DNA of 64,000 nt from Ptychodera flava (lineage: Eukaryota > Hemichordata > Enteropneusta > Ptychoderidae). How positions within the stretch are numbered: position 1 is the first letter of the stretch; the number at the start of each line of letters is the position of its first letter. Positions 46,627 through 57,854 of the stretch are shown piece after piece. The notes under the pieces are model-generated. The model worked only from the letters and a program-made list of their open reading frames with translations, had not been told where the DNA came from and did not search any database. Where the stretch lies: the NCBI RefSeq assembly GCF_041260155.1, contig NC_091932.1, positions 27,582,838-27,646,837 of the forward strand, given 5' to 3'. The position numbers and the translations under genes are program-made.

Positions 46627-49492
46627 AACGAAAGATGACTTCGAACTGTACAGAGACACTCACTTACGCATTGAAAATGGCAAGTATGTAGCACGGTTAC
46701 CATGGAAACCAGACCACCCGGCCCTACCTACAAACTACAATATCGCGGAGATGCGTACGCGTTCTATGGCTCGCAGACTGACACCGGACATTCTAAAGGC
46801 TTATGACAAAATCATTTCCGACCAAAAGGCACGGGATTTCATCGAAGAAACGACAGATGATGAAAGCGAGCGTCGCAGCGGCCACTATCTGCCACATCAC
46901 CCAGTCAAGAAAGATTCAGCCACGACGCCAATACGGATTGTTTATGACTGTAGTTGCAAGCAGTCGACCGATTCTCCAAGCTTGAACGATTGCCTACTAA
47001 CGGGCCCGCCTCTACTGAACGACCTAACGCAAATTCTACTTCGATTTCGGGTAAACCGCATCGCCTTTTCGAGCGACATCGAAAAGGCCTTTCTACACGT
47101 GCGATTGGATGAAAGTGACCGTCAGTTTACAAAATTCTTGTGGTTATCCGAACCGATGAACCCGGAAAGTCCGTTCAAAACGTATTGTTTCAAGGTGATA
47201 CTCTTTGGCGCCGTCAGCTCTCCATTCATCCTCAACGCGGTTGTAAAGACCCACTTAGAATCTCACGAACGCACTCCAACTTCGACCGACCTCGAGAACA
47301 ATATTTACGTGGACAATATCCTCAGCGGAACCGATAGCAACGAAGATGCGGTCGAATACTATGAAGAGTCAAACCACCTGTTTGAAACGTGCGGATTTAA
47401 TCTACGAAGCTGGTCGTCTAACTGTGAAGATATTCGCGTGCTTGCAGAAAGAGACAATAAACTCGAACCGGACACTACCGTAAACGCACTTGGACTCCGT
47501 TGGTTGACCGAAACAGATGAACTAACGTACGCCAAGAAAGATCACAAACCGGTCGATAGTCTCACCACGAAACGCGAAGTCGTCAGAACAACAGCGAGCT
47601 TGTACGACCCGCTTGGCTACCTCTCTCCAGTTCATGTCAAGGCAAAGGTGTTCATACAGCAATTGTGGAAGAAAGGACTGGCCTGGGATGAACCCCTTGG
47701 TGACGAAATGTGTAAACAGTGGACAGATATAGCGCATGATCTGAGTAAAACTACAGAGCTGAAATTCAAGCGACAGTACTTCGATTCTACAATTCAACCT
47801 GACAGCCAAGACTACGACTTACACGTGTTTGCCGATGCAAGCAAGAAGGCATATGGTGCGGTCGCATACCTTCGTCATGGCAACAAGACCGCAATCGTGA
47901 TGGCCAAAACTCGAGTTGCACCTCTCAAAGAACTAACTTTACCTCAGTTGGAGTTGATGGCTGCCTTGGTTGGCTCAAGGCTAATCAAGTTCTTGTGCAA
48001 CGCATTTACAGATAAACTACGTATTCAACAGTGTATTTTATGGTCAGACAGCGAGATAGTTCTACACTGGTTAAACAGCGACAAGAAACTTCTAGTCTTT
48101 ATTGCCAATCGCGTCCAGGAAATCAGAGGAATTTCTTGCACCGCTAAATACTGTCCTACAAAGGAAAATCCAGCAGATTTGCTAACCCGAGGGATTTCTG
48201 CGCGTAACCTAGAGACAAACAAACTTTGGTGGAATGGACCCTCTTGGTTACACCACGGCGACTGGCCAATCAGCGAATTGTTTGACAGTGCCATACACCA
48301 CGTTTCACTGTCAGCTGCAAGAGACGACGATCTCCTTGGTAACTCAGATCAGACAGGAGATAACAAAATTGTCAGCGAACCGGAACGCGAAATACCAGCG
48401 ACTGGTATTCAATTCATTGTGGACGCGAACAGATACAGCAAACTGCCAAAACTCCTTCGCGTGTCTGCCTTGGTCCTAAGATTCGTCTCGAATTTGAAGA
48501 AATCAGCTGTTCGGAAACGCGGACCCATCACTGCAGATGAAATACAACACGCGGAACTCGTTTGGATCAAACATATCCAACAAGAGACTTACGGCAGACG
48601 TTCAGTGCAACAGAAAGGACAGTTTGCTACAACACAGAAACAGCTGAAACTTTTCGCCGACGAAAGCGGAATACTGAGATGCGATGGAAGATTACAGAAC
48701 GCGCCTATCGGCTACGATGTGAAATTCCCGATTTTATTGCCGAATAATCATCGATTCACCGATCACTTAATTCTCGACGCACATTCACGACTTCTTCATG
48801 CTGGAGTACAGTCAACTGTAACAAACTTACAGCAGCGATTCTGGATCCCGAAACTACGACATACTGCGAGAACTCTCCTGAGAAAGTGCGTCACCTGCCG
48901 TAAGATAAGCGGAACTTCGTACACATATCCAGTACAGGCACCTCTCCAAACAGATCGTGTAAACATTACACCACCGTTTACTGTGACAGGAGTAGACTTT
49001 ACTGGAGCGTTGTACATCAAATCTACGAAAACTGTACGTGACACAAAGGTGTACGCGTGTCTATTCACCTGTGCAGTAACACGCGCGGTTCATTTAGAGC
49101 TAGTCACTGACTTATCGACAAGAGGTTTCCTGCAAGCTTTCCGTCGCTTCGCAGCGAGACGTTCACTTCCTAGTAAAATGATCTCGGACAACGCGACTAA
49201 CTTCATATCAGCATCGGACGAATTGAACCGATTATTCGACGCGCCTGAAGTGAAGGACTACTTGGTGAATAAACGAGTTGAATGGAAATTCATACCCAAA
49301 CGAGCCCCATGGTTTGGGGGGTTTTGGGAGCGATTGATTGGGCTAACGAAGAACGCCATAAAGAAAACTCTGGGACGTGCGTATGTAACCTACGATGAGC
49401 TGAACACCCTGCTAACTGAAGTCGAGGCAATGCTGAACGACCGGCCGATAACTTACGTCTCTCTGCCGACGTTAGAGACAATATACCGTTAA
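46433..49492 (+). CDS. Pao/BEL reverse transcriptase-RNase H-integrase ORF
   Basis: Lies in the +1 frame relative to gag-protease, overlapping it by about 190 nt. The first ATG is probably not a natural start. It shows RT blocks (SDIEKAFLHVRLDE, VILFGAVSSPF) and the RT box YVDN near 47306. RNase H motifs include HVFADASKKAYGAV, LELMAALVGS and LWSDSEIVLHWL. The integrase has an HHCC zinc module (HSRLLHAGVQ...CVTCRK) and DDE residues (TVTGVDFTG, ISDNATNF, FWERLIGL). The frame is lost near 49460 at a TC repeat, removing the integrase C-terminus. Confidence 0.92.
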   Translation: MAQDLPPCPQSSDISFPVPSLRKGDQNPATILHILTDTCEEESQLKVYWDLETIGIKDELLANNKTKDDFELYRDTHLRIENGKYVARLPWKPDHPALPTNYNIAEMRTRSMARRLTPDILKAYDKIISDQKARDFIEETTDDESERRSGHYLPHHPVKKDSATTPIRIVYDCSCKQSTDSPSLNDCLLTGPPLLNDLTQILLRFRVNRIAFSSDIEKAFLHVRLDESDRQFTKFLWLSEPMNPESPFKTYCFKVILFGAVSSPFILNAVVKTHLESHERTPTSTDLENNIYVDNILSGTDSNEDAVEYYEESNHLFETCGFNLRSWSSNCEDIRVLAERDNKLEPDTTVNALGLRWLTETDELTYAKKDHKPVDSLTTKREVVRTTASLYDPLGYLSPVHVKAKVFIQQLWKKGLAWDEPLGDEMCKQWTDIAHDLSKTTELKFKRQYFDSTIQPDSQDYDLHVFADASKKAYGAVAYLRHGNKTAIVMAKTRVAPLKELTLPQLELMAALVGSRLIKFLCNAFTDKLRIQQCILWSDSEIVLHWLNSDKKLLVFIANRVQEIRGISCTAKYCPTKENPADLLTRGISARNLETNKLWWNGPSWLHHGDWPISELFDSAIHHVSLSAARDDDLLGNSDQTGDNKIVSEPEREIPATGIQFIVDANRYSKLPKLLRVSALVLRFVSNLKKSAVRKRGPITADEIQHAELVWIKHIQQETYGRRSVQQKGQFATTQKQLKLFADESGILRCDGRLQNAPIGYDVKFPILLPNNHRFTDHLILDAHSRLLHAGVQSTVTNLQQRFWIPKLRHTARTLLRKCVTCRKISGTSYTYPVQAPLQTDRVNITPPFTVTGVDFTGALYIKSTKTVRDTKVYACLFTCAVTRAVHLELVTDLSTRGFLQAFRRFAARRSLPSKMISDNATNFISASDELNRLFDAPEVKDYLVNKRVEWKFIPKRAPWFGGFWERLIGLTKNAIKKTLGRAYVTYDELNTLLTEVEAMLNDRPITYVSLPTLETIYR

Positions 49493-49521
49493 CTCCAGCT
49501 CATCTACTGCATGGTCGTCCC

Positions 49522-49731
49522 TTGACTACGTTGCCATATCTATCCGTTGACGATGACGAACTTTCCGACCCAACGTATGGCAACCACGATGAGTTAAACA
49601 AACGCTATACTCTGCTATCTACACTTCACACGCGATTCTGGCGTCGATGGGTGTCTGAGTATTTACCAGTCTACGCGAGAGCCATAACTTGTCCGGAAAA
49701 ACTGCAAATGCCATCAAGGTTGGAGACATAG
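49522..49731 (+). pseudogene. Integrase C-terminal fragment 1, out of frame
   Basis: Contains KRYTLLSTLHTRFWRRWVSE, the DUF5641-type integrase C-terminal region of Pao/BEL. It is displaced from ORF2 by a frame change near 49460 and is itself interrupted near 49690. Confidence 0.8.
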
Positions 49732-49907
49732 TACTTGTGCAGGACGACGTAAAGCGACGCCTAAATTGGAGTTTGGCTAAAGTTGAAAGACTCAACTACG
49801 GACGCGACAACCTTGTAAGATCAGCGGAGATTAAGACAGCCATGGGACATACAAGTAGACCCGTGAACAAACTTTACCCATTAGAAGTTAACTCTTGCTC
49901 TCATTAA
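49689..49907 (+). pseudogene. Integrase C-terminal fragment 2, out of frame
   Basis: Contains IKVGDIVLVQDDVKRRLNWS and AKVERLNYGRDN, then RPVNKLYPLE, the chromodomain-like or SH3-like tail of Pao/BEL integrase, ending at TAA 49905-49907. It lies in a third frame relative to the preceding pieces. Confidence 0.8.
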
Positions 49908-50035
49908 TGTGCATTACAAGAACTGAGTAAAGACACATTTCCGCATTTCATTTGGTGTTTAGATAAAACAATGTTCATGTTTCATTCGATATATTGATTG
50001 AGCTATTTCTCAAAAATTCCGCGGCCCGGGAGAAA

Positions 50036-50314
50036 TATCGGAGATGAAAGTTTATTTTCGTGGACTTGTGCGGATTCAGACTTTGAACTATGATAGCCAA
50101 TCAGCTTTCAGTATTCATTAGCCAATCACATCGAGTTTGTGATGTTGCGGTATCCCGCCAAAAATGGATACTTTTCTCACGTTCTAGATGTTACTGTTCA
50201 GTACTAGTTTTAGTGTTGTGGAGTTCTAGTCAATAAAGCGGTTGAACGCTGATTCGGGTGTCGATCCAGTTATTATACTGACCCAGAACCTTGCTCAAAT
50301 CCCCATCCCGTACA
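50036..50314 (+). repeat. 3' LTR of Pao/BEL element
   Basis: Matches the 5' LTR except A to G near its end (ccccatcccg versus ccccatccca). Confidence 0.95.
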
Positions 50315-50319
50315 GGCCT
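50315..50319. repeat. Right target-site duplication of Pao/BEL element
   Basis: GGCCT, matching 44351-44355. Confidence 0.9.
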
Positions 50320-51360
50320 CTTGAAATGAAAGTTTTCGTCCATGCTAGCGATGTGTAGACCAGAGCCTGGTCATTGATAGTCTGTTGGCATATACATGCG
50401 TACGGGTGTTTAGCTCAATGGCTCGAGCGAGCCCCATTCAACTGATTCAAGAAAATCATGATCAAATGTGATCTCAATCCAGTGTGTAATTACTGTTCAA
50501 TATTAAGCAGATATTTAACTTAGATTAATTGACCTTTTATTGCGTGTTATATTTGGTAAGTTGGTATGCTTGTGACATATCAGCCGCCATATCAGCGGCA
50601 ATATCGCAAACATGATAATCAACTGTAACCTCATGCGGCATTCTCGGATATGTTGTCAACAATGGGGGACCCCCTCAGGAGCATGCGCAGCACGACGACC
50701 ACTGGGCTTTAAATTGGAGCTGTTGTAAGTTTCCTTCTCACCAGTTGTTTATTTGGTGTGTATATTGCACATTGTATTCTTGGTTCATCTGTGTATAACT
50801 TAACTCCAAGTAAATCATCCGAACATTTCAAGCAAGGACCATCAAATTTTTACTGTTGATCTACAAAATTGAAAAGTGGCTGTTAAAACGGAATTCTGCC
50901 TACGGAAATTGAAAGTTCAAACTCTTTGCAAACACAATAGCATTTTGAGTGAACAAGTGGAAATAGGAATACCTGTTTTTGTTTGTCAGATAGGAGCAAC
51001 ACTGCCCTTGGTGGTATATTTTTAAATGACTTGCAGAAATTGATATTTATTACTACTGTTATTATTGCTAATTGTTGTTTTGCCTGATTCAGGCACACAC
51101 CTAGCTATCCCATGGATTATCTTGAATATTATCACAGCACAGCTTACATGAGCCACCAGGCTGCTAGTTGAAACACATATTTGTAGGGGTTTTAACTGAC
51201 TGCGAAGCTAGGTGAATTAGTATTGTAGATATTGTGAGTGCAAGCCCCATAAAAATGCATCAGCAAGACTGCATCAAATTTGACCACTTTTACTGTACAT
51301 GTTGTTCACAAATTAATAGTTCTAGGCCATTAAGAATATTTTATGGGGTCTTTTAGAGTA
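50320..51360. other. Non-coding DNA right of the Pao/BEL element
   Basis: Contains a tRNA A-box-like tttagctcaatggctcgagc at about 50409, possibly a degraded SINE head. An NRF1-like gcatgcgcag near 50683 is followed 35 bp later by a donor-like gttGTAAGTTT. None is strong enough to call a gene. Confidence 0.3.
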
Positions 51361-51369
51361 ATTTAATAT

Positions 51370-52265
51370 AAGGGCCTGGTCAGACGAATGTGAGGGTAGT
51401 CACTCAAAAACTTGAAAGCTACAAGGGGGTTGATCAAAATGTGGAGAGAAAGAAGGGGGTTGCTCAATTTCTGGTACAAAATGAATTGAAATACCTCTCA
51501 GATTGCACCATTTCGTCAATTATTTCTCAAAATTCTTGATGTGACACCCCATTCACTTCCCCTCCCCCTGGGGTGTTCAAACAGTTTTACTCAGTAAAAA
51601 CAAATAAGAAAACACCTAATATTGCACAAGACCGAATAATTGCACTCATTAATTTCTCGAAATTTTCGACGCAGGAGAGGAGACACTCCTCTCACACTTT
51701 CCCCTTTGGGGTGTTTTAACAGTTTTACACAATTTGATAACATCTCTCATATTGCACCAGACTGTATTATTGCACACATCAATCTCTCAAATTTTGGACA
51801 CGAGAGGGTACAACTCCTCTGACACTGCCGCAACCTCCTGTGTGTTCTCCTGTACTTTCAAATTCTGCCCTGTCAGATATCCTAATAGTGAAAACCTTGA
51901 CATGATACCCATCCAAAGTAAATAATACTGTATGGTAAACAATACTATATGGTTGGATAGTGGTTACAGCATGAGCTTTTGTATCTACATTTTATTGTGA
52001 CTTTGAATTTCCTTTTGCTGGTTTCATCTTTTTTGTCATGAGGTACCTGATGATATTCTAGCAGGATATGAAAGGTTTGTACTATGTTACAAATACATGT
52101 CTTGATATTTAACTGTTCTAAGTGGGGGGATCAGTCAAAATTTCTGTGTTAGAGACTGGGTTACTCAAATGCATCGGGGTTGGCAAGGGGTTTACTCGAA
52201 ATTTCAAAATACCATGAAATTTCCCAGACTTCCCCCCAAAGGCTGTAAATAATGACGACTCCCAT
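51370..52265. mobile_element. Repeat-rich putative DNA element with ~130-bp tandem units
   Basis: Ends carry similar ggg(g)ttgctcaa/actcaaa motifs (gtagtcactcaaaaacttga on the left, gggttactcaaatgcatcgg on the right). The centre (51520-51830) has about two and a half units with ctggggtgttcaaacagttt and tattgcac.agac. Boundaries are uncertain. Confidence 0.4.
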
Positions 52266-53662
52266 AAGTAAGTTTTTTACCACAGAAAAACGTTAATTTT
52301 ATTCACTCTTCGTCCTTTGTTATCCTTAGAAAGTTTCATCATGTAAATTTGTGTTGTTATTAGTTGTAATCTTGAATTGTTGAAATGATTAAAATCTTTG
52401 AAAGTAAACATGATCCCGTGTCACTGTTGTTCCTGGCATGTTTCACCATTAGAAAAAAAAGGGATTCTAATAATTCACACCTCTACCAAAACCGTAAAAT
52501 TATTGACATTTTACATGCAAAACACAAGAAGTCTCACCAGTAATACCTATAAGTTCAAGGCAACTCTGCATAACACATTCACTTGAAGTTCAATATCTTT
52601 ATTGTACGTGCTAATATGCCAGAGTGGCATACGGTTCAATAAAGATCAATTCTATTCTGTATTCTGTTCTGTTCGGACGAGAGAGGTGACCATAGAGGGC
52701 GTACGGCCTACTGGTACTCCTTTGACAGGCTTGCAACCACATGCCATAGTCCGGGTACGCGCATACTGGTTTACAGGGAAACTTTTATCATAATAAAGGC
52801 CAGGAAATCCCCTAAGCAATGATCAATTGGGTGTACCCCTTGGGCAGAACTCTTTATTCAAATAGGGTTTTAAGTTCAGCTACGGCTTTTACGTTTGTTC
52901 GCCTGTTCGGGCGCCTCAATTTTCCTTTAGGTGCATGATAGGTCATGATAGTTCTTTATAGGTGTGCTTTACCTACACAAATCTATTTGTCACCTGCAGT
53001 TGATCTAACACAGAAGTATATGTGCAATATAGGTGTTATTAGGTACTAAGTAGATGCATAACAAGACTTATTCCTGAAGACCTACAAGTAAGATGACACC
53101 TATTTAACACCTCTTGAGATCTACCAAAACACCTAAGAACCTACAAAAATAGCACTATATCTACTATAAATAGCGCTATCTTTTTGGTAAGGGAGCATTT
53201 CAGATCACAATGTTCAAATAGACTAGAAGGTCAATTCCAAAAGTTCCTGCAAATGAAAAATTCTGCAAACATTGTAAGTCCTTAGAGGAGATGAATTTCA
53301 CTTTGTTATAGAATGTCCAAATAGAGAATTTATCGAGACATTTTATTTTCATCCACATTGAAAGTTTGCATAATCCCCTGAGGCTTTGATTTGAATGACA
53401 GAGAAAAGTTCATGTATAATTATCTCACAAAGATAAATTACCTCTTGTGAAATTTCTTTCTTGTACTTTAGTTCCTCCCGAGCAGCAGCTCAGGTGTTTG
53501 TTGAAGGTTGCATCTTTAAGTTTTGTAATTGTTGCCTTTAACCACACTCCCTGAGTGTGTTAATTGTTGAGCAAGTAATGTTTTCTGGACCTTTGGACCT
53601 TTATAGTGTAGGTCTACAAACCTAGGTAAAGAAAATAAATGATTAACCTTAAGTTCTATAGT

Positions 53663-53670
53663 TGACGTCA
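53663..53670. promoter_or_regulatory. CRE-like palindrome TGACGTCA
   Basis: A perfect cAMP-response-element consensus lies just before the possible first exon at 53717. Only the sequence match and the position support it. Confidence 0.3.
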
Positions 53671-53716
53671 CGATGTCATTGAGTATACGTGCATTAATTG
53701 CCATATTGGCAATACG

Positions 53717-53786
53717 ATGGCGGTCAGTGTATGGTCGCTATTTGATTTGTGGCACGGGATGCCCAGAGTAGAGTCATCCAGCGGAA
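53717..53786 (+). CDS. Possible first coding exon (hypothetical gene)
   Basis: ATGGCGG opens 23 codons (MAVSVWSLFDLWHGMPRVES...) ending at a consensus donor GGAA|GTAAGTAT. A palindromic CRE-type TGACGTCA lies 47 bp upstream. No downstream partner exon is recognised in the window, so this could be chance. It could also be a 5' exon of a gene reaching beyond 64 kb. Confidence 0.25.
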
Positions 53787-54341
53787 GTAAGTATATATTA
53801 GGTATTCATGTTATAACTTTCTGTTTAATTTGTTTTTTTGAAAATGTGGTCTGGGGCGATGCATCTATAGGTACTCTATGATTCAGTCAATTAGCAATGC
53901 ATGGATGCATGGTGCGGGCTGCACGATCACGACACGTCAATTGGGGTTTCTTTTCAAAGCCTAAAGGGTGTGTGATCAATCGTCAGTCAATGTTAATCAT
54001 ACACTACCAAATACTTTTGAGAACACTGCTGTTATTTAAAGGTTTTAATGGTTCCACTCCAGAATAAAAAAGGACTCAATGCACTGTACTACAGACTGAG
54101 TACACCCAAAAGATCATTGGCAGTCACAAAATTTAATATTCTGAATATGGCCGCCATCTACAGTGTGCCTATGGCCCCTCAGTATTTGTCTTTCTTTGTG
54201 CAATTCCTGTATTAGGAACGGCCTTGTTTGTATGACCCTAACGCAACAAAAAATGCAGTATCACTCGTACATTGCGAGTAAATTTCAATACAGTCTACAA
54301 TAGAATTATTTCTTTTGATATTTTTTCTCCAACAGGGAATA

Positions 54342-56182
54342 AGGGGTGGACCATTTGATATCCTGGGGGGGGGGTTCTGGAAGATTTTTTGGAAAAAAAA
54401 AATTTCCCTGGAGATACAAGGGGAAAAAAATTCTGCCTTAGATGACTTATGAAAAAAACTGGCAAGCTAATGTGGAAGAAAAAAATCTATCACAGTATCA
54501 GCAAGAACCATTTGGGATGTAACTTTTTCATTTCCGTGCACCCTTCTTGTCTTTCCAAAAGCCTCTTGAAATTAATTTTCAGTTACATTTGGCTTTTAAA
54601 TTGTTCACTGATTCTAGATAAGTGAACACACTCTGTAGATACATGCATATCATCTCTTGTGTGTTGACCAATAAATATTATTGTTCTCTGGTATGGTTGT
54701 GACATGGACAGATTACACTGACAAGTAAAATGACAGCATTTCAGAAGATTTTAAAACAAAACTGTTATCGTCAAGTATTATAATCCGTTGCACATTTTGG
54801 CCAACTAAAAAAACCGATTTGCATTTTCAAAAAAGAAAATCAAAATGGAACTAATTTTCAATTTTCAAATGGTTTTAACATCTTGATTATTAACTTTTAT
54901 GCCTAAAATATTTGGGCTGAGATTGAAATGTAGGAAACAGGTATGTATACTGTATATGTATAGGTGTGTATACTGAGGATGGCTTTTTGTGACCATTCAA
55001 TGCACATTTCTGTGTTTTCAGTTTCCAGTATTATACCACAATTGTCCAATTTTGCCATTTCATTTGGGGCGTGGCCCAGTATCTTTCATTACTATGGCTG
55101 AAATAACTGTATCGAATTGGAATTAAGGTGTAACATTTATCGCAGTGTGACCAAATATACTGGGGGAGGGCTTGGTTATGATAATTCGCACAAGATGGTT
55201 TTAGAAATTAGTGGGAATGAGGGACTGGTCAGTTTCTTTGCCTAGGAGCCAGTGGATTCATGGAGTCACCCTCTTTTTTACTTTGGTGATGGGGTCACCT
55301 ATTTTAGAGAGACATGGCCATCTCTCTTACAAACTTTTAAATCAAGGTTACACCAAAGCAAGATTTGTCTCTACATTCAAACGCTTTTTTGGCAGGTATC
55401 GCAAGCTGGTATATACATACAATATCTCTCTTCGACAAATGATCACTGATGGCATCGGTGACATTGGGCCTTAGTTACTGACCACTACCTATCTGACTTA
55501 CAGATTGATATATTATGGCGGGTGCCACATGTGGGGCAGGATGCGCTTACTATTTTCGAAACACCTGACATTACTTCTTGGTCTTTGGCCAGAGGTCCAT
55601 ATATCTTTCTTTCATGAATTTGACTTTGTTTGTGTACCGTCTATTTACTGTCTGTTCTGTGCTGTTTTGTGTCTATGTTTACAACTATTGTCTTACAAAT
55701 TCTGACCTAGTGTTATTGGATTATGGATTGGTATGATTGCGATTATTGAAATGCCCAATAGGGGGTCAGTGTGTTTTTAAATTTCGACGTGGCTCATATT
55801 TGCCTAAAATGCATCAAATGCATGCTAGCCATGAATTTCATCATTCAGTTTCATATCCTGTTTTTGACTTTGGGGGTCACCATGTTTTCGAAATGCCTAA
55901 TATGGTGGATCAGTGTGTTTTTGAATTTGGATACGGCTCACACTTACATAAAATGCACTGTGCCAGCCACAAATTTCATTATTCAGTTGCATTTTTCAGC
56001 ACGCCCTTCAGGCGCGTAATTTTAATGATAATAAGACATGTTTTTCAGAGCCCCGTCCTAGTGCAATATCAGACATACATATATCTGAGATATCTGTATG
56101 TTTAAATTTTTTTTTAATTTCAAACAATATTCTTCAGCATGCCCTTCAGCTGCATGACTTTCATCTATCAGATATATATATA

Positions 56183-56247
<65 letters not shown>

Positions 56248-56659
56248 ATATCTTGATATTTAATATTTTTCGGCGCGCCATTTGGGCGCATTAAATTAAT
56301 ATATTATTTCAGAAATATCTTGATGTCTTTAAATTGAAAGTCTGTTTTGCAAAGTGTACAAACCATTATAAAATCTGCAGTTCATATGAAAAGCATGACA
56401 AGTTCCTGACTCTTTACTGTTTCCTCTATGAGAATTCAGTATTTGAAAGCAACATGCACTAATATTTCACAATCACATTTTTCTTACAACCTTTCGGGAC
56501 ATCTGGTTATGCATAAAAAGAGTATACATTTACAGCTCGAATTGCCAGGATTCACCAGGGGAAAAAATACATCCAGTGGAACATGTGGGAAAATAATAAT
56601 GCCCCCCCCACCAAAAAAAAATCTTCCAGACCACCCAGGATATCAGATGGTCCACCCCT
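54342..56659. mobile_element. 2.3-kb TIR element (AGGGGTGGACCAT)
   Basis: Left AGGGGTGGACCATTTGATAT, cctggggggg, ctggaagattttttgg and right ccaaaaaaaaatcttccag, cacccaggatatc, AGATGGTCCACCCCT form inverted termini of about 50 bp. The interior holds a partially duplicated unit of about 160 bp (55755-55990, ggtcagtgtgtttttaaatt / gatcagtgtgtttttgaatt). Three cgcccttcaggcgcg-type blocks and an (AT)n tract also lie inside. No transposase recognised. Confidence 0.7.
56172..56241. repeat. (AT)n microsatellite
   Basis: 70 bp of alternating AT with one interruption, inside the 2.3-kb TIR element. Confidence 0.97.
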
Positions 56660-56737
56660 AAAAATATTCATGGGGCACAATATTATGAGCGAGTCTTATT
56701 GAAAGCATTGTACAGTTGGTCATGTAAATTTATTTAC

Positions 56738-56763
56738 AACACACACACACACACACACACACG
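56738..56763. repeat. (CA)n microsatellite
   Basis: About 12 CA units just right of the TIR element. Confidence 0.9.
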
Positions 56764-57308
56764 TGTGCTATGTGTTTCCCATGCCTGAAGTCCAGCTTTA
56801 TTCAGTTATTTTAAAATTTAACACTCTGTGGTTTTGACTGAAGAGAAAGTTAGGGAAGGGGAAGTCAGCTAATTATTGAATTTAATCATATATGGTAAGG
56901 TCAATGATTGAACAGATCCTGTCTCCTTGAGATAATGTGTAAACACTAATGCTTTTGGTGTTAGATATGTTGTTGTACCAACAAATTTTAAACAATGAAT
57001 AAAACCCTAAAAAGAAACACAGACATTCATACTATATGCTCAAAGAAAGAACACAACAGGCAATTTATACTTTAGATTCAACAATAAATGCACAGAGTAT
57101 TTAATAACATGATAGCAATTTCATTACTGAAATTTCTGTTTGGAAAATCACACACGTACAAATCCTATTTCAGAGAATAATTTGATTAGTTCATACTTTA
57201 ACATTTTTTTTTTACTTGTCATTCACTAACTCGTGGCTAAAATATAATGCAATGTGCTGCATATTAAATAATAGCCTAGACTGAAAGCTGGTTTAAATTC
57301 TTTCAAAT

Positions 57309-57619
57309 TTACTTTTTGTATGGCCCTCTTGATTTAATTTCCGGTTTTTCATGTATTGGGTTTGTCCTGATGTGATGATCTTTCACAAGATGCTCAAGTT
57401 TCTTTAGTTTGTCACCTGGCATGCATGAATAGTGGCAAGAAACTTGATTAAATTTATGATGGACTTGCTCGATGCCCTGCTCTCCGAAGAAGCCAAGTCC
57501 TCTTTCATGGAATCTAATCCTATCCATAGTGTGGCATTCTAAAATGTGTAATTTTGGGAACACACTTTCATCAGGAAAATTCTTCCTGTACAGGCCCATG
57601 AAGTTTGATATGGCAGTAT
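57309..57619 (-). CDS. Putative last exon of an uncharacterised, possibly transposon-associated gene
   Basis: On the - strand, acceptor cccatttatttcAG at 57620 is followed by an open frame of 103 codons to TAA at 57311-57309. It includes VFPKLHILECHTMDRIRFHE, GLGFFGEQGIEQVHHKFNQ and a basic tail ending KSRGPYKK. The pattern PKxHxLExH...GxGFFGEQGxExxHxxxN recalls multi-copy uncharacterised proteins in cnidarians, amphioxus and other invertebrates that I associate with repeats; this is recollection, not a search. No partner exons were recognised to the right, so it is a partial gene or a decayed copy. Confidence 0.5.
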
Positions 57620-57854
57620 CTGAAATAAATGGGTTTTGAAAATTACATTAGCGCTTTAATATTTGTAGTAATTAAACAGTCAAGCAGTATATGTTACCAT
57701 TGTATCTATCGCTTGTCACAGCCTGAGGGTCTGTCTGTCTCAGAATCTGTCTGTCATTCTTTTTCCGGATTTATATATATGTGGCCTGGTTGTCTGTCTG
57801 TCTGCCTCCATATTTAGCTCACGTGTGTAAACACGTGGGCTAATGTCATAGCGA

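Larger units (their letters stand above)
44356..50314 (+). mobile_element. Pao/BEL LTR retrotransposon, 5.96 kb, recent insertion
   Basis: The 279-bp LTRs (44356-44634, 50036-50314) differ at one position that I can see. GGCCT is duplicated on both sides (44351-44355, 50315-50319). A primer-site-like tggtgccgagacc starts six bases after the 5' LTR, and the purine tract gggagaaa precedes the 3' LTR. The LTR starts TATCGG rather than TG and ends TACA. The interior encodes gag, protease, reverse transcriptase, RNase H and integrase in Pao/BEL order, but the frame is interrupted at least three times. No envelope-like gene follows integrase. Confidence 0.95.
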
